Shown here: piece after piece, positions 26,080 to 34,083 of the stretch
Position numbering within the stretch: the first letter of the stretch is position 1
Layout: each line of letters starts with the position of its first letter
From: Pseudooceanicola antarcticus
Lineage (GTDB): Bacteria; Pseudomonadota; Alphaproteobacteria; Rhodobacterales; Rhodobacteraceae
NCBI RefSeq assembly: GCF_900215355.1
Contig: NZ_OBEA01000009.1
Coordinates: 1 to 64,000 of the forward strand
Direction: 5' to 3'
Length of the DNA: 64,000 bases
Program-made: the position numbers and the translations under genes
Notes under the pieces: model-generated
Databases searched by the model: none
What the model was told of the DNA's origin: nothing
What the model saw: the letters and a program-made list of their open reading frames with translations, nothing else

Positions 26080-27450
26080 TTATGCCCCGGCGAAATCCTG
26101 GGACAATGTTTCCAAATCAAGCGCTCCGAAGAGCGCGTAAAGCTCAGCTTGCAACTGGATTGCACGCAGTCGCGCGAGTTGTGAACGCAGGTTCATCGTA
26201 TCGCGTCTGAGACGAGATTCCAGAACAACTTCACTTGTCTGGCGCCCGGCCTCGACCTGCTCCAATGCTGCATTGTAGCGCTCGGAGGCGACGCGGCGGT
26301 CGCTGGCCGTTGCCTGCACGGCCTCGAGGCTGCGCTGCAGCGCGGCAACAAGCGATTGGTAACGGCGCTCGGCCAGTTGCTGGGCCTGTTCCAGGCGCAG
26401 CTCGGCCATCTTCACACGGGTTTCGGACTCGCGTTTCTGCGAACGCCGCACCCCGCCCTCGTAGACCGACCACCCCAGCTCGAGCCCCAGCTCGGTCGAG
26501 GTCACGGTCGAGCCACCACCGAAGAGAGAGCCCTCGGTCTGTTCGTATTCGCTTTCCAGCGTCAGGTTGGCGGTCGGACGGAAGGCCGCCCGCACGCGCT
26601 CGAGCTGGCGCTGCGCCACCACGAGGCTGGCCTTGGCGACCTGCACATCGGGGTTCAGCTCGGCCAGGCGCTCCGGGCTGAAGGTATCCTGGAAGCTGCG
26701 GAACTGGGCCACGCTGGCATTGGCGTTGAAGCGCACGCCCTCGACCTCGGGTCCAGTGAAACGGTGCAGGCCGAAGAGCGCTTCCGAGATCCCCATCTCG
26801 GCCTCGGCACGGTCGGCGCGGGCGGCGAAGACATCGCCCTGGGCGCGATACTGGCGGTCGGCATCGGCACGGCCACCGTCGACCAGCAGGCCGATGTCAC
26901 GCTCAAGCTGGGTGCGGGCGCGCAGGATGGCTTCGGCCTCATCGAGCTGCAGCTGCGCCGAGGCGACCCGCAGGAAGGAGGCGACGAAGTTGCGCGACAG
27001 TTCGTTCTGGGCGGCCACGGCCTGGGCCTTGACCAGCTCTTCCTCGGCGCGCGCCAGCGGCAGCGCCTTGAAACGCACGGCGTCGTAGATCGGCTGGGTG
27101 ATCGCCAGGGTCACGTTCATGGTCGGATAGGTCGAGCTGCCTTCCTGGAACGTGGTGTTGTCCTGGTTGATGATTTCCTGCTGGGTCTGGATGTAGTTCA
27201 GCGACAGGCGCACCCGCGGACGGCGCTCGCCCTTGGCCTGGGTGACGACCTCCTGGGCAACCTGCTGCTCCAGTTCGATCAATTGCAGATCCAGCTCGCC
27301 GCTTTGCATCAGCCGGGCGGCCTCGGAGAGGGTCACCTGCTGTTGCGCCGCCACGGGCGCGGCCAGTGCAAGCCCTGCCACCAGCGACAAGGCGGATGCC
27401 ACGGTGCGCAATTTGCTCTGGCGCCTCGACGGCACGACATTCCGGATCAT
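26080..27450 (-). CDS. tolC: TolC family outer-membrane efflux/secretion channel
   Basis: A 456-residue protein with an N-terminal signal peptide: a basic start, then a hydrophobic stretch ending APVAAQ near residue 35. The rest has the alternating helical-barrel and beta-barrel pattern of TolC, with two structurally repeated halves and long coiled-coil-rich stretches (ELDLQLIELEQQVAQEVV, and the region around QLERVRAAFRPTANLTLESEYEQ). The start has a good GAGGAG ribosome site. It is the first gene of the run leading to SapC and the giant RTX-like protein, so its likely job is the outer-membrane exit of a type I secretion system. The inner-membrane ABC exporter and HlyD-type adaptor are not in this window and may lie left of base 1 or elsewhere. 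Confidence 0.9.
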   Translation of the reverse strand: MIRNVVPSRRQSKLRTVASALSLVAGLALAAPVAAQQQVTLSEAARLMQSGELDLQLIELEQQVAQEVVTQAKGERRPRVRLSLNYIQTQQEIINQDNTTFQEGSSTYPTMNVTLAITQPIYDAVRFKALPLARAEEELVKAQAVAAQNELSRNFVASFLRVASAQLQLDEAEAILRARTQLERDIGLLVDGGRADADRQYRAQGDVFAARADRAEAEMGISEALFGLHRFTGPEVEGVRFNANASVAQFRSFQDTFSPERLAELNPDVQVAKASLVVAQRQLERVRAAFRPTANLTLESEYEQTEGSLFGGGSTVTSTELGLELGWSVYEGGVRRSQKRESETRVKMAELRLEQAQQLAERRYQSLVAALQRSLEAVQATASDRRVASERYNAALEQVEAGRQTSEVVLESRLRRDTMNLRSQLARLRAIQLQAELYALFGALDLETLSQDFAGA

Positions 27451-27902
27451 GTTCGCTCCTCTCGTTCCTGCCGGGTCGGGGCGGTCTCACAGCAGCCGGA
27501 TCGGCCCACTGGCAGGGATCGCCCTCGGGTTTTGAAGAATGATCACGCATGTTCGACGCCGTATGGCAAGCCTTGTGATCGCGCCGAGGTCGCGGCGTTG
27601 TCTCAATCCCTCAACACATTTGCGCCCAAACGGACTCGAATCTGTCGCCAAATCGCGTCACAATTCGCAGCCGTATCCGAAAAGGAGCCAATTTTTACAC
27701 GGCTTTATAAAGTGTTAACGGGCGCCGTTTTTCAACCAATGCCTGTATACAAGACCAGGGTGCCTCAAGCACCGCGCAAGATCAGGAGTCTCCGGCAAGG
27801 TTCTATAAAATAAAAATTTTCTGACGCCGCGTCGCAGCGACATTTCCTTCCGGCGGCCTTCTGGCGGTATTTCTCTCAGAGACGAATCAGCTGATTCGCG
27901 GC
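27451..27902. other. Gene-free stretch upstream of tolC
   Basis: This 452-bp stretch is clearly richer in A and T than its surroundings and should hold the promoter of the tolC-SapC-giant gene operon. On the minus strand, TTGAAA about 27,730 with a TTTATA/TTATAA-like element 18-19 bases downstream is a possible promoter. A 16-bp palindrome lies at its right end. I see no convincing gene in it. Confidence 0.5.
27883..27898. repeat. 16-bp perfect palindrome
   Basis: The sequence CGAATCAGCTGATTCG is its own reverse complement. It lies 5 bp beyond the stop codon of the FAD oxidoreductase gene and about 430 bp upstream of tolC. It could be a regulator site or a short terminator stem. No U-run follows. 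Confidence 0.5.
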
Positions 27903-29204
27903 TCAGAGCTTGTCTCTCAGCGCGTACCAGAGCATCGCCGCGACCAGCAGCGGGCTGCGCAGCATGGGGCCTCCGGGGAAGGGCGCGGTTGGCAGCTCCG
28001 CCATCATGTCGAAGCGTCCCGCCTGCCCCGCGACGGCCTCTGCCATCAGCTTGCCGGCAAGGCTGCCCATGGCCACCCCATGCCCCGAGAAACCGGAGGC
28101 CGAGAGGATATTGCCCTCGATCCGCTCGAAATGCGGCAGGCGCGACATGGTGATGCCCAGGGTGCCACCCCAGGCGTAGTCGATCCTGGCATCGCGCAGC
28201 TGCGGGAAGACCTCGGCCATCGGCCCCCGCACCTTCCCGGCCAGGTCGCGCGGGAAACGGTAGCCGTAGCTCTCGCCGCCGCCGAAGATCATCCGGTGAT
28301 CCCGGCTGAGCCGGTAGTAATTGATCACGAAACGGCTGTCGCCGACCGCGTAGTCATTGGCGATCAGGCTGCGCGCACGGGCTTCGCCCAGGGGCTCTGT
28401 CACGGCGATGAAATTGTTGATCGGCATCACGCGCCGGGCCAGCGGTCCCGCGATATTGTTGTGATAACCATTCAGACCCAGCAGCAGATGGTCGGCGCGG
28501 ATCACCGCCTGCTCGGTGCGGACCAGCACCGGGCTGCCGGGAGTGTAATCCAGCATCCGGGAGTTCTCGAAGATGCGGACACCGGCCTCTCGGGCCAGCT
28601 TGGCCAGCGCCAGCGCGTAGCGCAGCGGGTGCAGGTGGAAAGAGCCCATGTCCAGCGAACCGGCGTGGTAATCCTCCGATCCGATCTCGGCCCGGATCGC
28701 GCCTTGGTCCAGGTAGCTGATCTGGTCGTAGCCGTAGGTTTCCCTGAGGTGGTCGACGTAATGCCTTGTTTCATCGGCAAAACGGGCGCGGTGGTCGGCG
28801 TGCAGGATGCCCGGCACGATCTGGCAGTCCTCGCCGCTGTCCCGCACCAGGTCACGCACCAGCTCGACGGAGTCGAGCCCGGCCTGCCAGAGCTCCTTCG
28901 CCTTGCCGAGCCCCACCATCTTCTCGAGCGCAAGCTGTTCGACACGCTGCCCGGTGTTGACCTGCCCGCCATTGCGCCCGGAGGCGCCGAAGCCCAGCCG
29001 GCTGGCGTCCAGAAGCACCACATCGAGGCCGGCGCGGCGCAGGTGCAGCGCAGCCGAAAGCCCCGTGAAGCCGCCGCCGACGACGCAGACATCGGCGCGG
29101 ATGTCTCCCTCGGCCTGGGGGGCGGGCTCGGGCAGCGCGGCGGTGGCCTTGTAGAAGCTGTCCGGATAGGTGCCGGGGCGATCATTGATTGTCAGAATGT
29201 CCAT
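27903..29204 (-). CDS. FAD-dependent amine/amino-acid oxidoreductase (PuuB/DadA-like)
   Basis: A 433-residue flavoprotein of the DAO superfamily. The Rossmann motif VVGGGFTG is at residues 41-48, followed by the acidic end of strand 2 (VVLLDA) and GFGASGRNGGQ, which is characteristic of gamma-glutamylputrescine oxidase-like enzymes. The C-terminal AWGGTLGITMSRLPHF and GFSGHGVAMG motifs also match that group. The start at 29204 (MDILTIND) is chosen because AGAGGTGG precedes it, and an in-frame start further upstream lacks a site. Expected chemistry is oxidative deamination of an amine or polyamine derivative to aldehyde, ammonia and H2O2. No glutamylputrescine synthetase or other puu gene is adjacent, so the substrate is open. 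Confidence 0.85.
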   Translation of the reverse strand: MDILTINDRPGTYPDSFYKATAALPEPAPQAEGDIRADVCVVGGGFTGLSAALHLRRAGLDVVLLDASRLGFGASGRNGGQVNTGQRVEQLALEKMVGLGKAKELWQAGLDSVELVRDLVRDSGEDCQIVPGILHADHRARFADETRHYVDHLRETYGYDQISYLDQGAIRAEIGSEDYHAGSLDMGSFHLHPLRYALALAKLAREAGVRIFENSRMLDYTPGSPVLVRTEQAVIRADHLLLGLNGYHNNIAGPLARRVMPINNFIAVTEPLGEARARSLIANDYAVGDSRFVINYYRLSRDHRMIFGGGESYGYRFPRDLAGKVRGPMAEVFPQLRDARIDYAWGGTLGITMSRLPHFERIEGNILSASGFSGHGVAMGSLAGKLMAEAVAGQAGRFDMMAELPTAPFPGGPMLRSPLLVAAMLWYALRDKL

Positions 29205-29375
29205 CGGGCCACCTCTTCTCCGGGTCACCGGGCCACTGCCGCAAGGCGCCCGGCAAGGCGGAAGATCAGGCATATACCAGAGGGGGTCAATGCATTTTGA
29301 TCAAATTATCCGGTCACCATTGCCCCTCCCCTGACAGCGCCGGTTTCCGCGCCACCGCCGGGACGGGTGCTGCCG

Positions 29376-29591
29376 TTAAGGTGTCTCGTTCCGGAAGAGG
29401 CCCAGCACCTGCCCCAGGTCTTCGACACCCCCCTGCAGACGACTCATCAGGGCCGCGCGCCGATGCGCCTGCCAGTTGACGGTGATCAGCATGACCCCGG
29501 CCAACAGCGTACCGATCGCCAGCAGTATGCCCCCGCGCAGGCCAAAGCCGGTCATGTGAAGGCGCGCCGCCAACGCGACCTCGTGGAGCAT
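29376..29591 (-). CDS. Possible small single-pass membrane protein (doubtful)
   Basis: A 71-codon frame beginning at ATG 29591, or up to 103 codons from 29687, contains one clear hydrophobic segment (GGILLAIGTLLAGVMLITV) followed by a short cytoplasmic-looking tail rich in Arg and Leu. A GCGGGGA stretch lies directly before the chosen start, and a later ATG at 29555 is also possible. I recognise no family. It stands alone between the amine oxidase and the Lrp gene. The frame may be spurious, in which case 29205-29807 is non-coding. Confidence 0.35.
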   Translation of the reverse strand: MLHEVALAARLHMTGFGLRGGILLAIGTLLAGVMLITVNWQAHRRAALMSRLQGGVEDLGQVLGLFRNETP

Positions 29592-29807
29592 TCCCCGCAG
29601 GTCTGGCCGAGCGGCGTCAAGACCCCTACCTTCCAGGGCCAAATGGCACCTTACCGGCTGGTGAACGAAGGATGAAGTTGTCCGCAAAGTGCAACTTGCG
29701 GCCGGTTTTTCTGACTGCTCCGAATGTATTCGATCCGGAACAGCAAGAAGTAAGGTCCCGTTAAGCGATTTCGCTTCCCCGTAAGAGCCCAGCCCGCACC
29801 GCCGCGC

Positions 29808-30269
29808 CTAGAGCGGGAGCGGCCGGTCGTCGATGATCGATTCCATGGCGAAGTAGGAGGTCACCGTGTCCAGTTCGATCCGCGCCGTGATGTGCTGGTA
29901 GACCCTGTCGAAGGCCGCGATGTCCTCGGTCGCGATCTTCAGCATGTAGTCGTAGTCGCCGCTGATACGGTAGAACCCCACGACCTCGGGGGTGGCAATC
30001 AGCACCTGGCGCAAGGCCTTGAGCCAGTCGGCAGAGTGGTGCCGCGTGCGGATCATCGAGAAGGTCACCAACCCCATGCCGACCGCCACCGGATCAACGC
30101 GGGCCCCGTAGCCATGGATAACGCCTTGGCTTTCCAGATTTTTCAGCCGTCGCCACAGGGCGTTCTGAGACAGGCCGACATCCTCGGCCAGCTCGCGTTG
30201 CGAACGGCTGGAATCAATCTGAAGGGCGCGCAGGATCCTGCGGTCCGTTTGATCTATCTTTTCCGACAT
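29808..30269 (-). CDS. Lrp/AsnC family transcriptional regulator
   Basis: A 153-residue protein with the typical N-terminal winged helix (DQTDRRILRALQIDSSRSQRELAEDVG, then recognition helix SQNALWRRLKNLESQGVI) and a C-terminal RAM/AsnC ligand domain ending in a TVTSYFAMESI strand. It is transcribed away from the class-V PLP enzyme gene, 104 bp apart, so it most likely controls that gene and itself in response to an amino acid. An AT-rich palindrome lies between them. Confidence 0.9.
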   Translation of the reverse strand: MSEKIDQTDRRILRALQIDSSRSQRELAEDVGLSQNALWRRLKNLESQGVIHGYGARVDPVAVGMGLVTFSMIRTRHHSADWLKALRQVLIATPEVVGFYRISGDYDYMLKIATEDIAAFDRVYQHITARIELDTVTSYFAMESIIDDRPLPL

Positions 30270-30305
30270 GCGTCGATCATTTGACCCAAAACTGAAACTT
30301 TATCG

Positions 30306-30315
30306 CATATATATG
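30306..30315. promoter_or_regulatory. AT-rich palindrome in the Lrp/aminotransferase divergent promoter
   Basis: CATATATATG is a perfect 10-bp palindrome in an otherwise GC-rich neighbourhood, located 37 bp from the Lrp start and 59 bp from the aminotransferase start. Its position suits an Lrp operator or a -10 element. This is inference from position and composition. Confidence 0.35.
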
Positions 30316-30373
30316 TGAACTATTCTACGTCCGACAGTGGCAAATTCCTCGAAACAGTTTTCAAGGAGCCGCA

Positions 30374-31822
30374 ATGTCCGACCTGCCCCCCTCTACTGCC
30401 CTCACCCGCTTTGCCAACGCGCTGTCGGGGCCGGGGGCCATTGAAGACATTCGCTCTGGGCTGATCGGCGACGGGATGATCTTTGACAGTCCCTATGGTC
30501 CTCAGCGGCTGCTCTACGCCGATTATGTCGCCTCGGGCCGCGCGCTGCGCCAGGTCGAGCAGTTCATCGCGGAAGAGGTGCTGCCGGTCTATTCCAACAG
30601 CCATACCGAGGCCTCGCACTGCGGCAGAGAGATCACCCGGATGCGGGCAGAGGCGCGGCAGATCGTGGCGCGCGAATGCGGCGCGGGGCCGGATTGCCAT
30701 GTGATCTTCGCCGGCGCAGGCGCCACGGCCGGGCTGAACCGGATCGTCGCCCTGCTCGAGATCCCCGCCCGGCTGGCGCGGGGCGCGCAGGTGGAGGTGC
30801 TGATCGGGCCCTATGAGCATCACTCCAACATCCTGCCCTGGCGCGAGAGCGGCGCGCGGGTGGTCGAGATTGCCGAAGCGCCGGGCGGGGGCGTCGACCT
30901 CGAGGACCTGGCCGCGCGGCTGGAAGACGCGAAGGGTGCGGATCTGATCGTGGGCAGTTTCTCGGCGGCATCGAATGTCACCGGTCAGCTGACGCAAGTG
31001 GACGAGGTGACCGCGATGCTGAAGCGCCACGGCGCGCTGGCGATCTGGGATTACGCCTGCGCCGCCCCCTACCTGCCGATGCAGATGGACGGCACCGGCG
31101 CGCCGAAGGATGCCATCGTCTTCTCGGCCCACAAGTTTCCCGGCGGCCCCGGCGCCTCGGGCGTGGCGGTGCTGCGCGACACGCTCACCCGGCGCGCGAC
31201 CCCGACACAGCCGGGCGGCGGCACGGTCTCTTTCGTCTCGCCCTGGGGGCACCGCTATGCGGCCTCGCCCGAAGCGCGCGAGGAGGCGGGCACGCCCGAT
31301 GTGATCGGCGACATCCGCGCCGCGCTGGCCCTTCTGGTCAAGCGGGCGGCGGGCACGGCAGAGATCCATGCGCGGGAAGATGCCCTGCGAAAGCGGGCAC
31401 TTACCGCCTGGGCGGACCTGCCGGGGCTGCGCCTTCTGGGCAAGCCCGAGGCCGATGCCCTGCCGATCTTCTCGTTCCAGCTCTTCGACGGCGCGCGGCA
31501 GATCCACCCGCAGCTGGTGACGCGGATGCTCTCGGATCGCTACGGGGTGCAGGCGCGCGGCGGCTGTGCCTGCGCCGGACCCTATGCGCACCGCCTGCTG
31601 GGGATCGGAGAGGCCGAGTCCGCCGCGCTGCTGGCCCAGTTGCAGGCGGGCGAGGAGCTGGCCAAGCCGGGCTGGACGCGGCTCAATCTCTCGTGGTGCC
31701 ACAGCGAGGATCAGGTGGCGCATATCCTCTCGGCGGTCGCCGGGCTGGCGCTGGCCGCCAGGGGGATGGAGGCAGATTACCGGCCCGACCCGGCAACCGC
31801 GCGCTTTGCCCATGTCGCCTGA
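30374..31822 (+). CDS. Class-V PLP-dependent aminotransferase / cysteine desulfurase-like enzyme
   Basis: A 482-residue fold-type I PLP enzyme. The Schiff-base lysine is K254 in FSAHKFPGGPGASG, the N-terminal YADYVASGRALRQVEQFI region resembles the SufS/NifS group, and the small C-terminal domain carries RGGCACAGPYAH. The start has a good AAGGAG site. SufS-type enzymes release sulfur as a persulfide, but no suf or isc gene is nearby, so I keep the broad call. The divergent Lrp gene suggests amino-acid-responsive control. The gene converges with a TauE/SafE permease, which would fit sulfur-compound metabolism, though that is speculative. Confidence 0.82.
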   Translation: MSDLPPSTALTRFANALSGPGAIEDIRSGLIGDGMIFDSPYGPQRLLYADYVASGRALRQVEQFIAEEVLPVYSNSHTEASHCGREITRMRAEARQIVARECGAGPDCHVIFAGAGATAGLNRIVALLEIPARLARGAQVEVLIGPYEHHSNILPWRESGARVVEIAEAPGGGVDLEDLAARLEDAKGADLIVGSFSAASNVTGQLTQVDEVTAMLKRHGALAIWDYACAAPYLPMQMDGTGAPKDAIVFSAHKFPGGPGASGVAVLRDTLTRRATPTQPGGGTVSFVSPWGHRYAASPEAREEAGTPDVIGDIRAALALLVKRAAGTAEIHAREDALRKRALTAWADLPGLRLLGKPEADALPIFSFQLFDGARQIHPQLVTRMLSDRYGVQARGGCACAGPYAHRLLGIGEAESAALLAQLQAGEELAKPGWTRLNLSWCHSEDQVAHILSAVAGLALAARGMEADYRPDPATARFAHVA

Positions 31823-31843
31823 GGCCCCGCGGGCCCCCGCGGG

Positions 31844-32587
31844 TCAGCCTACAAGCAGCGTCTGTCCGCCACGGGCCAGCAGGATCACCGACAGCAGGAA
31901 GAGCATGCCCTGGATGACGCGCATGTAGAGCGCCTCGGACAGGCGGTGGGTCAGGTAGCGGCCCATCACGGTGCCGGCGATGCCGGCCGCAGCCAGCCCG
32001 GCGATCAGCGGCCAGTCCAGCCCCTCGAGCTGGCCAAGCGACCAGTAGGCCGGCAGTTTCACCGCGTTACCGATGGCGAAGGCGATGGCCACGGTCCCGG
32101 CGAACTCCAGCTTGGGCAGCTTCTGCGGCAGCAGGTAGGCCTGAGAAGGCGGGGCGCCGGAATGGGTGATGAAACTGGCGATACCGGTCAGCACGCCCCA
32201 GAAAAGGCCGGGCACCACGCGGGCCTCGACCTTCTCGCTCTGGCCCCGGCGCAGCCAGCTGCGCAGGCAGTGCCAGAGACCGATGGCTCCGGTAAAGATC
32301 AGCAGCGCGCCCTCGGGGGTATAGGGGGTGATCACCGTGGCCACGGCGATTCCCGCCAGCATCGAGGGAATGAGGATCGCCAGGTTGCGACGCGAGAAGC
32401 TGTGGCGGAAAAGATAGACGCCCACCCAATCGGTGACGATGTAGACCGGCAGCAGCAGCGCGGCGGCGCGGATCGGGTTCATCACCAGCGCCAGCATCGG
32501 CACGGCAATGGCAGCGGCAGAGGCCAGCCCACCCTTCGAGGCGCCGACGATGAGGGCGGCGAAGATCAGAAGCAAAGTATCGGTCAT
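31844..32587 (-). CDS. TSUP family (TauE/SafE) membrane permease
   Basis: A 247-residue membrane protein with about eight hydrophobic segments and the two-half TSUP pattern: the GASKGGLASAAAIAVPML motif near the N-terminus and GIASFITHSGAPPSQAYLLP in the second half. TSUP proteins move small anions such as sulfite, sulfoacetate or organosulfur acids across the inner membrane. Its 3' end lies 21 bp from that of the class-V PLP enzyme. A GC-rich self-complementary stretch in that gap may terminate both genes. Confidence 0.88.
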   Translation of the reverse strand: MTDTLLLIFAALIVGASKGGLASAAAIAVPMLALVMNPIRAAALLLPVYIVTDWVGVYLFRHSFSRRNLAILIPSMLAGIAVATVITPYTPEGALLIFTGAIGLWHCLRSWLRRGQSEKVEARVVPGLFWGVLTGIASFITHSGAPPSQAYLLPQKLPKLEFAGTVAIAFAIGNAVKLPAYWSLGQLEGLDWPLIAGLAAAGIAGTVMGRYLTHRLSEALYMRVIQGMLFLLSVILLARGGQTLLVG

Positions 32588-32831
32588 GAAAGGGCTTTCC
32601 CGGTTCCGGCCGCGCCACTCTAGGGCGCGGCGGCGGGAATGTCAGGGGGCAGGAGCAGGCCCGGCCGCCTGCCTGCGGGCGCCGCTTCATGCGGGCCTGG
32701 ATGCCCCCTGCCGCAGCGGGGCCCAAGGCATCCCCTTGCCGACCTGCGCCCTGCCGTCGCGGCACGGCCAACCGGACTGACTCTCGGCAAACTTGCGCAA
32801 GGTACTTGAAGTTGGAAACCATTCCAGCCAA

Positions 32832-32843
32832 ATTGTCGACAAT
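32832..32843. promoter_or_regulatory. Candidate GntR (FCD/FadR-type) operator upstream of the P450
   Basis: ATTGTCGACAAT is a perfect 12-bp palindrome ending one base before the P450 Shine-Dalgarno sequence. It fits the FadR-subfamily pattern TNGTN(0-3)ACNA. An almost identical palindrome is at 34817-34828, next to the GntR gene, which supports it being that regulator's site. Confidence 0.65.
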
Positions 32844-32856
32844 CAGGGAGCAAGAA

Positions 32857-34083
32857 ATGACCAATGTGATTCACGACCGCCGCGCGCCCGAGGGCACGGA
32901 GAGGTTCTCCAAGCGCCATGATTTCGACGCCGACGGACAGGACGATTTCGACGCGGCGCACGAGCTCTTTGCCGATCTGCGCGCCCGCTGCCCCGTCGCC
33001 CATTCCAACGACATGGAGGGCTTCTGGATGCTGACCCGCTACGAGGATATCGACCAGGCGATGTCCGACCCGACGCTCTATTCGACCGCCGTGCAGAACG
33101 TGGTCCCCCGCGTCGCCACCACGGGCCGCCGGCCGCCGCTGCACCTCGATCCGCCCGAACATACGCCCTACCGCAAGGCCATCGCGCCCCTCTTCCGCAA
33201 GGAGCGCATGCGCCATTGGGACAAGGTGGTGCGCGAGATCTCGGACCGGCTGTTCCAGGACCTGCCGGCGAAGGGCAAGGCCGACATCTGCGCCGACTTC
33301 TCCTATCACCTGCCGATCCATGTGCTGGCCGAATTCTTCATGATCTCGGAAGAGGATGCCATGCGCATCCGCAGCATCGGCCAGGCCTTCAACCTGGCCC
33401 TGCAGACCAAGGATTTCAGCGAGATCCAGAAGCATTCCCTGGTGCTCTACGAGATCGCCCAGGCGATCATCGACGACCGCAAGAAAACGCCGCGCGACCC
33501 CGGGTCGGACCCCGCAAGCGCCTTGCTGGCGGCGCGCGATGCAGAGGGCAACCCGCTGCCCGACCAGGGTATCCTGGGCACGATCCGGCAGCTGCTGGTG
33601 GTTGGCATCATCGCGCCGACGACCTTCCTTGGCTCGGCCGCCGTGCATTTCTGCCGCCACCCCGAGCACTTTCAGCTGCTCAAGGACACCCCCGAGCGCA
33701 CCGCCGATATCACCGAAGAGCTGCTGCGCCTCTACACGCCCTACCGGGGCTTTGCCCGCACGCCCACGCGCGATGTCGAGATTGGCGGCGAGAAGATCTG
33801 CCGTGACGAGCCGATCGCGCTCTGCTTCACCTCGGCCAACCGCGACGAGGCGGTCTTTGAATGCCCGCATGAGTTCCGGCTGGACCGCGAAGACAGCCGA
33901 CCGGCCATCGCCTTCGGGCGCGGCCCGCACCGCTGCGCGGGCGAGCCCATCGGCCGCCTGATGATCGAGGCCGCGCTCGAGAGCTGGGCCAAGTATTGCG
34001 ACGGTTTCATCTCTGACGGCCCGACACCGATGACCACCTGGCCGGAATATGGCCCGGTGTCGGTGCCGGTGCGCTTCCGCTAA
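32857..34083 (+). CDS. Cytochrome P450
   Basis: A 408-residue soluble bacterial P450. The heme-binding loop is FGRGPHRCAGEP with the ligand cysteine at C360, and the K-helix ExxR motif is in EELLRLYTPYRGFAR. The I-helix reads LLVVGIIAPTTFLG (G250-T256), so the usual acidic residue before the threonine is replaced by proline or alanine. The start at 32857 is set by CAGGGAG at 32844-32850. The frame is open further upstream but without support. The role is probably hydroxylation or demethylation of a small molecule. No ferredoxin or reductase gene is adjacent. A candidate GntR operator lies in its leader, and it overlaps the convergent GntR gene by 4 bp. Confidence 0.92.
   Translation: MTNVIHDRRAPEGTERFSKRHDFDADGQDDFDAAHELFADLRARCPVAHSNDMEGFWMLTRYEDIDQAMSDPTLYSTAVQNVVPRVATTGRRPPLHLDPPEHTPYRKAIAPLFRKERMRHWDKVVREISDRLFQDLPAKGKADICADFSYHLPIHVLAEFFMISEEDAMRIRSIGQAFNLALQTKDFSEIQKHSLVLYEIAQAIIDDRKKTPRDPGSDPASALLAARDAEGNPLPDQGILGTIRQLLVVGIIAPTTFLGSAAVHFCRHPEHFQLLKDTPERTADITEELLRLYTPYRGFARTPTRDVEIGGEKICRDEPIALCFTSANRDEAVFECPHEFRLDREDSRPAIAFGRGPHRCAGEPIGRLMIEAALESWAKYCDGFISDGPTPMTTWPEYGPVSVPVRFR

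Noticed and set aside
26356..27813. A 485-codon plus-strand frame across tolC and its promoter region
   Set aside because: It is antisense to a clear TolC protein with signal peptide and runs through an AT-rich non-coding stretch. No domain is seen.
28080..29300. A 406-codon plus-strand frame opposite the FAD oxidoreductase
   Set aside because: The minus strand encodes an intact flavoprotein with Rossmann motif, and the plus frame is a codon-bias shadow.
30320..31813. A 497-codon minus-strand frame opposite the class-V PLP enzyme
   Set aside because: The plus-strand frame has the PLP lysine motif and an AAGGAG site. The minus frame has neither motif nor site.
32689..32856. N-terminal extension of the P450 (56 extra codons)
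   Set aside because: The extra sequence is Pro/Arg/Cys-rich and unlike P450 sequence, spans the palindromic operator, and lacks a ribosome site, whereas the ATG at 32857 has one.
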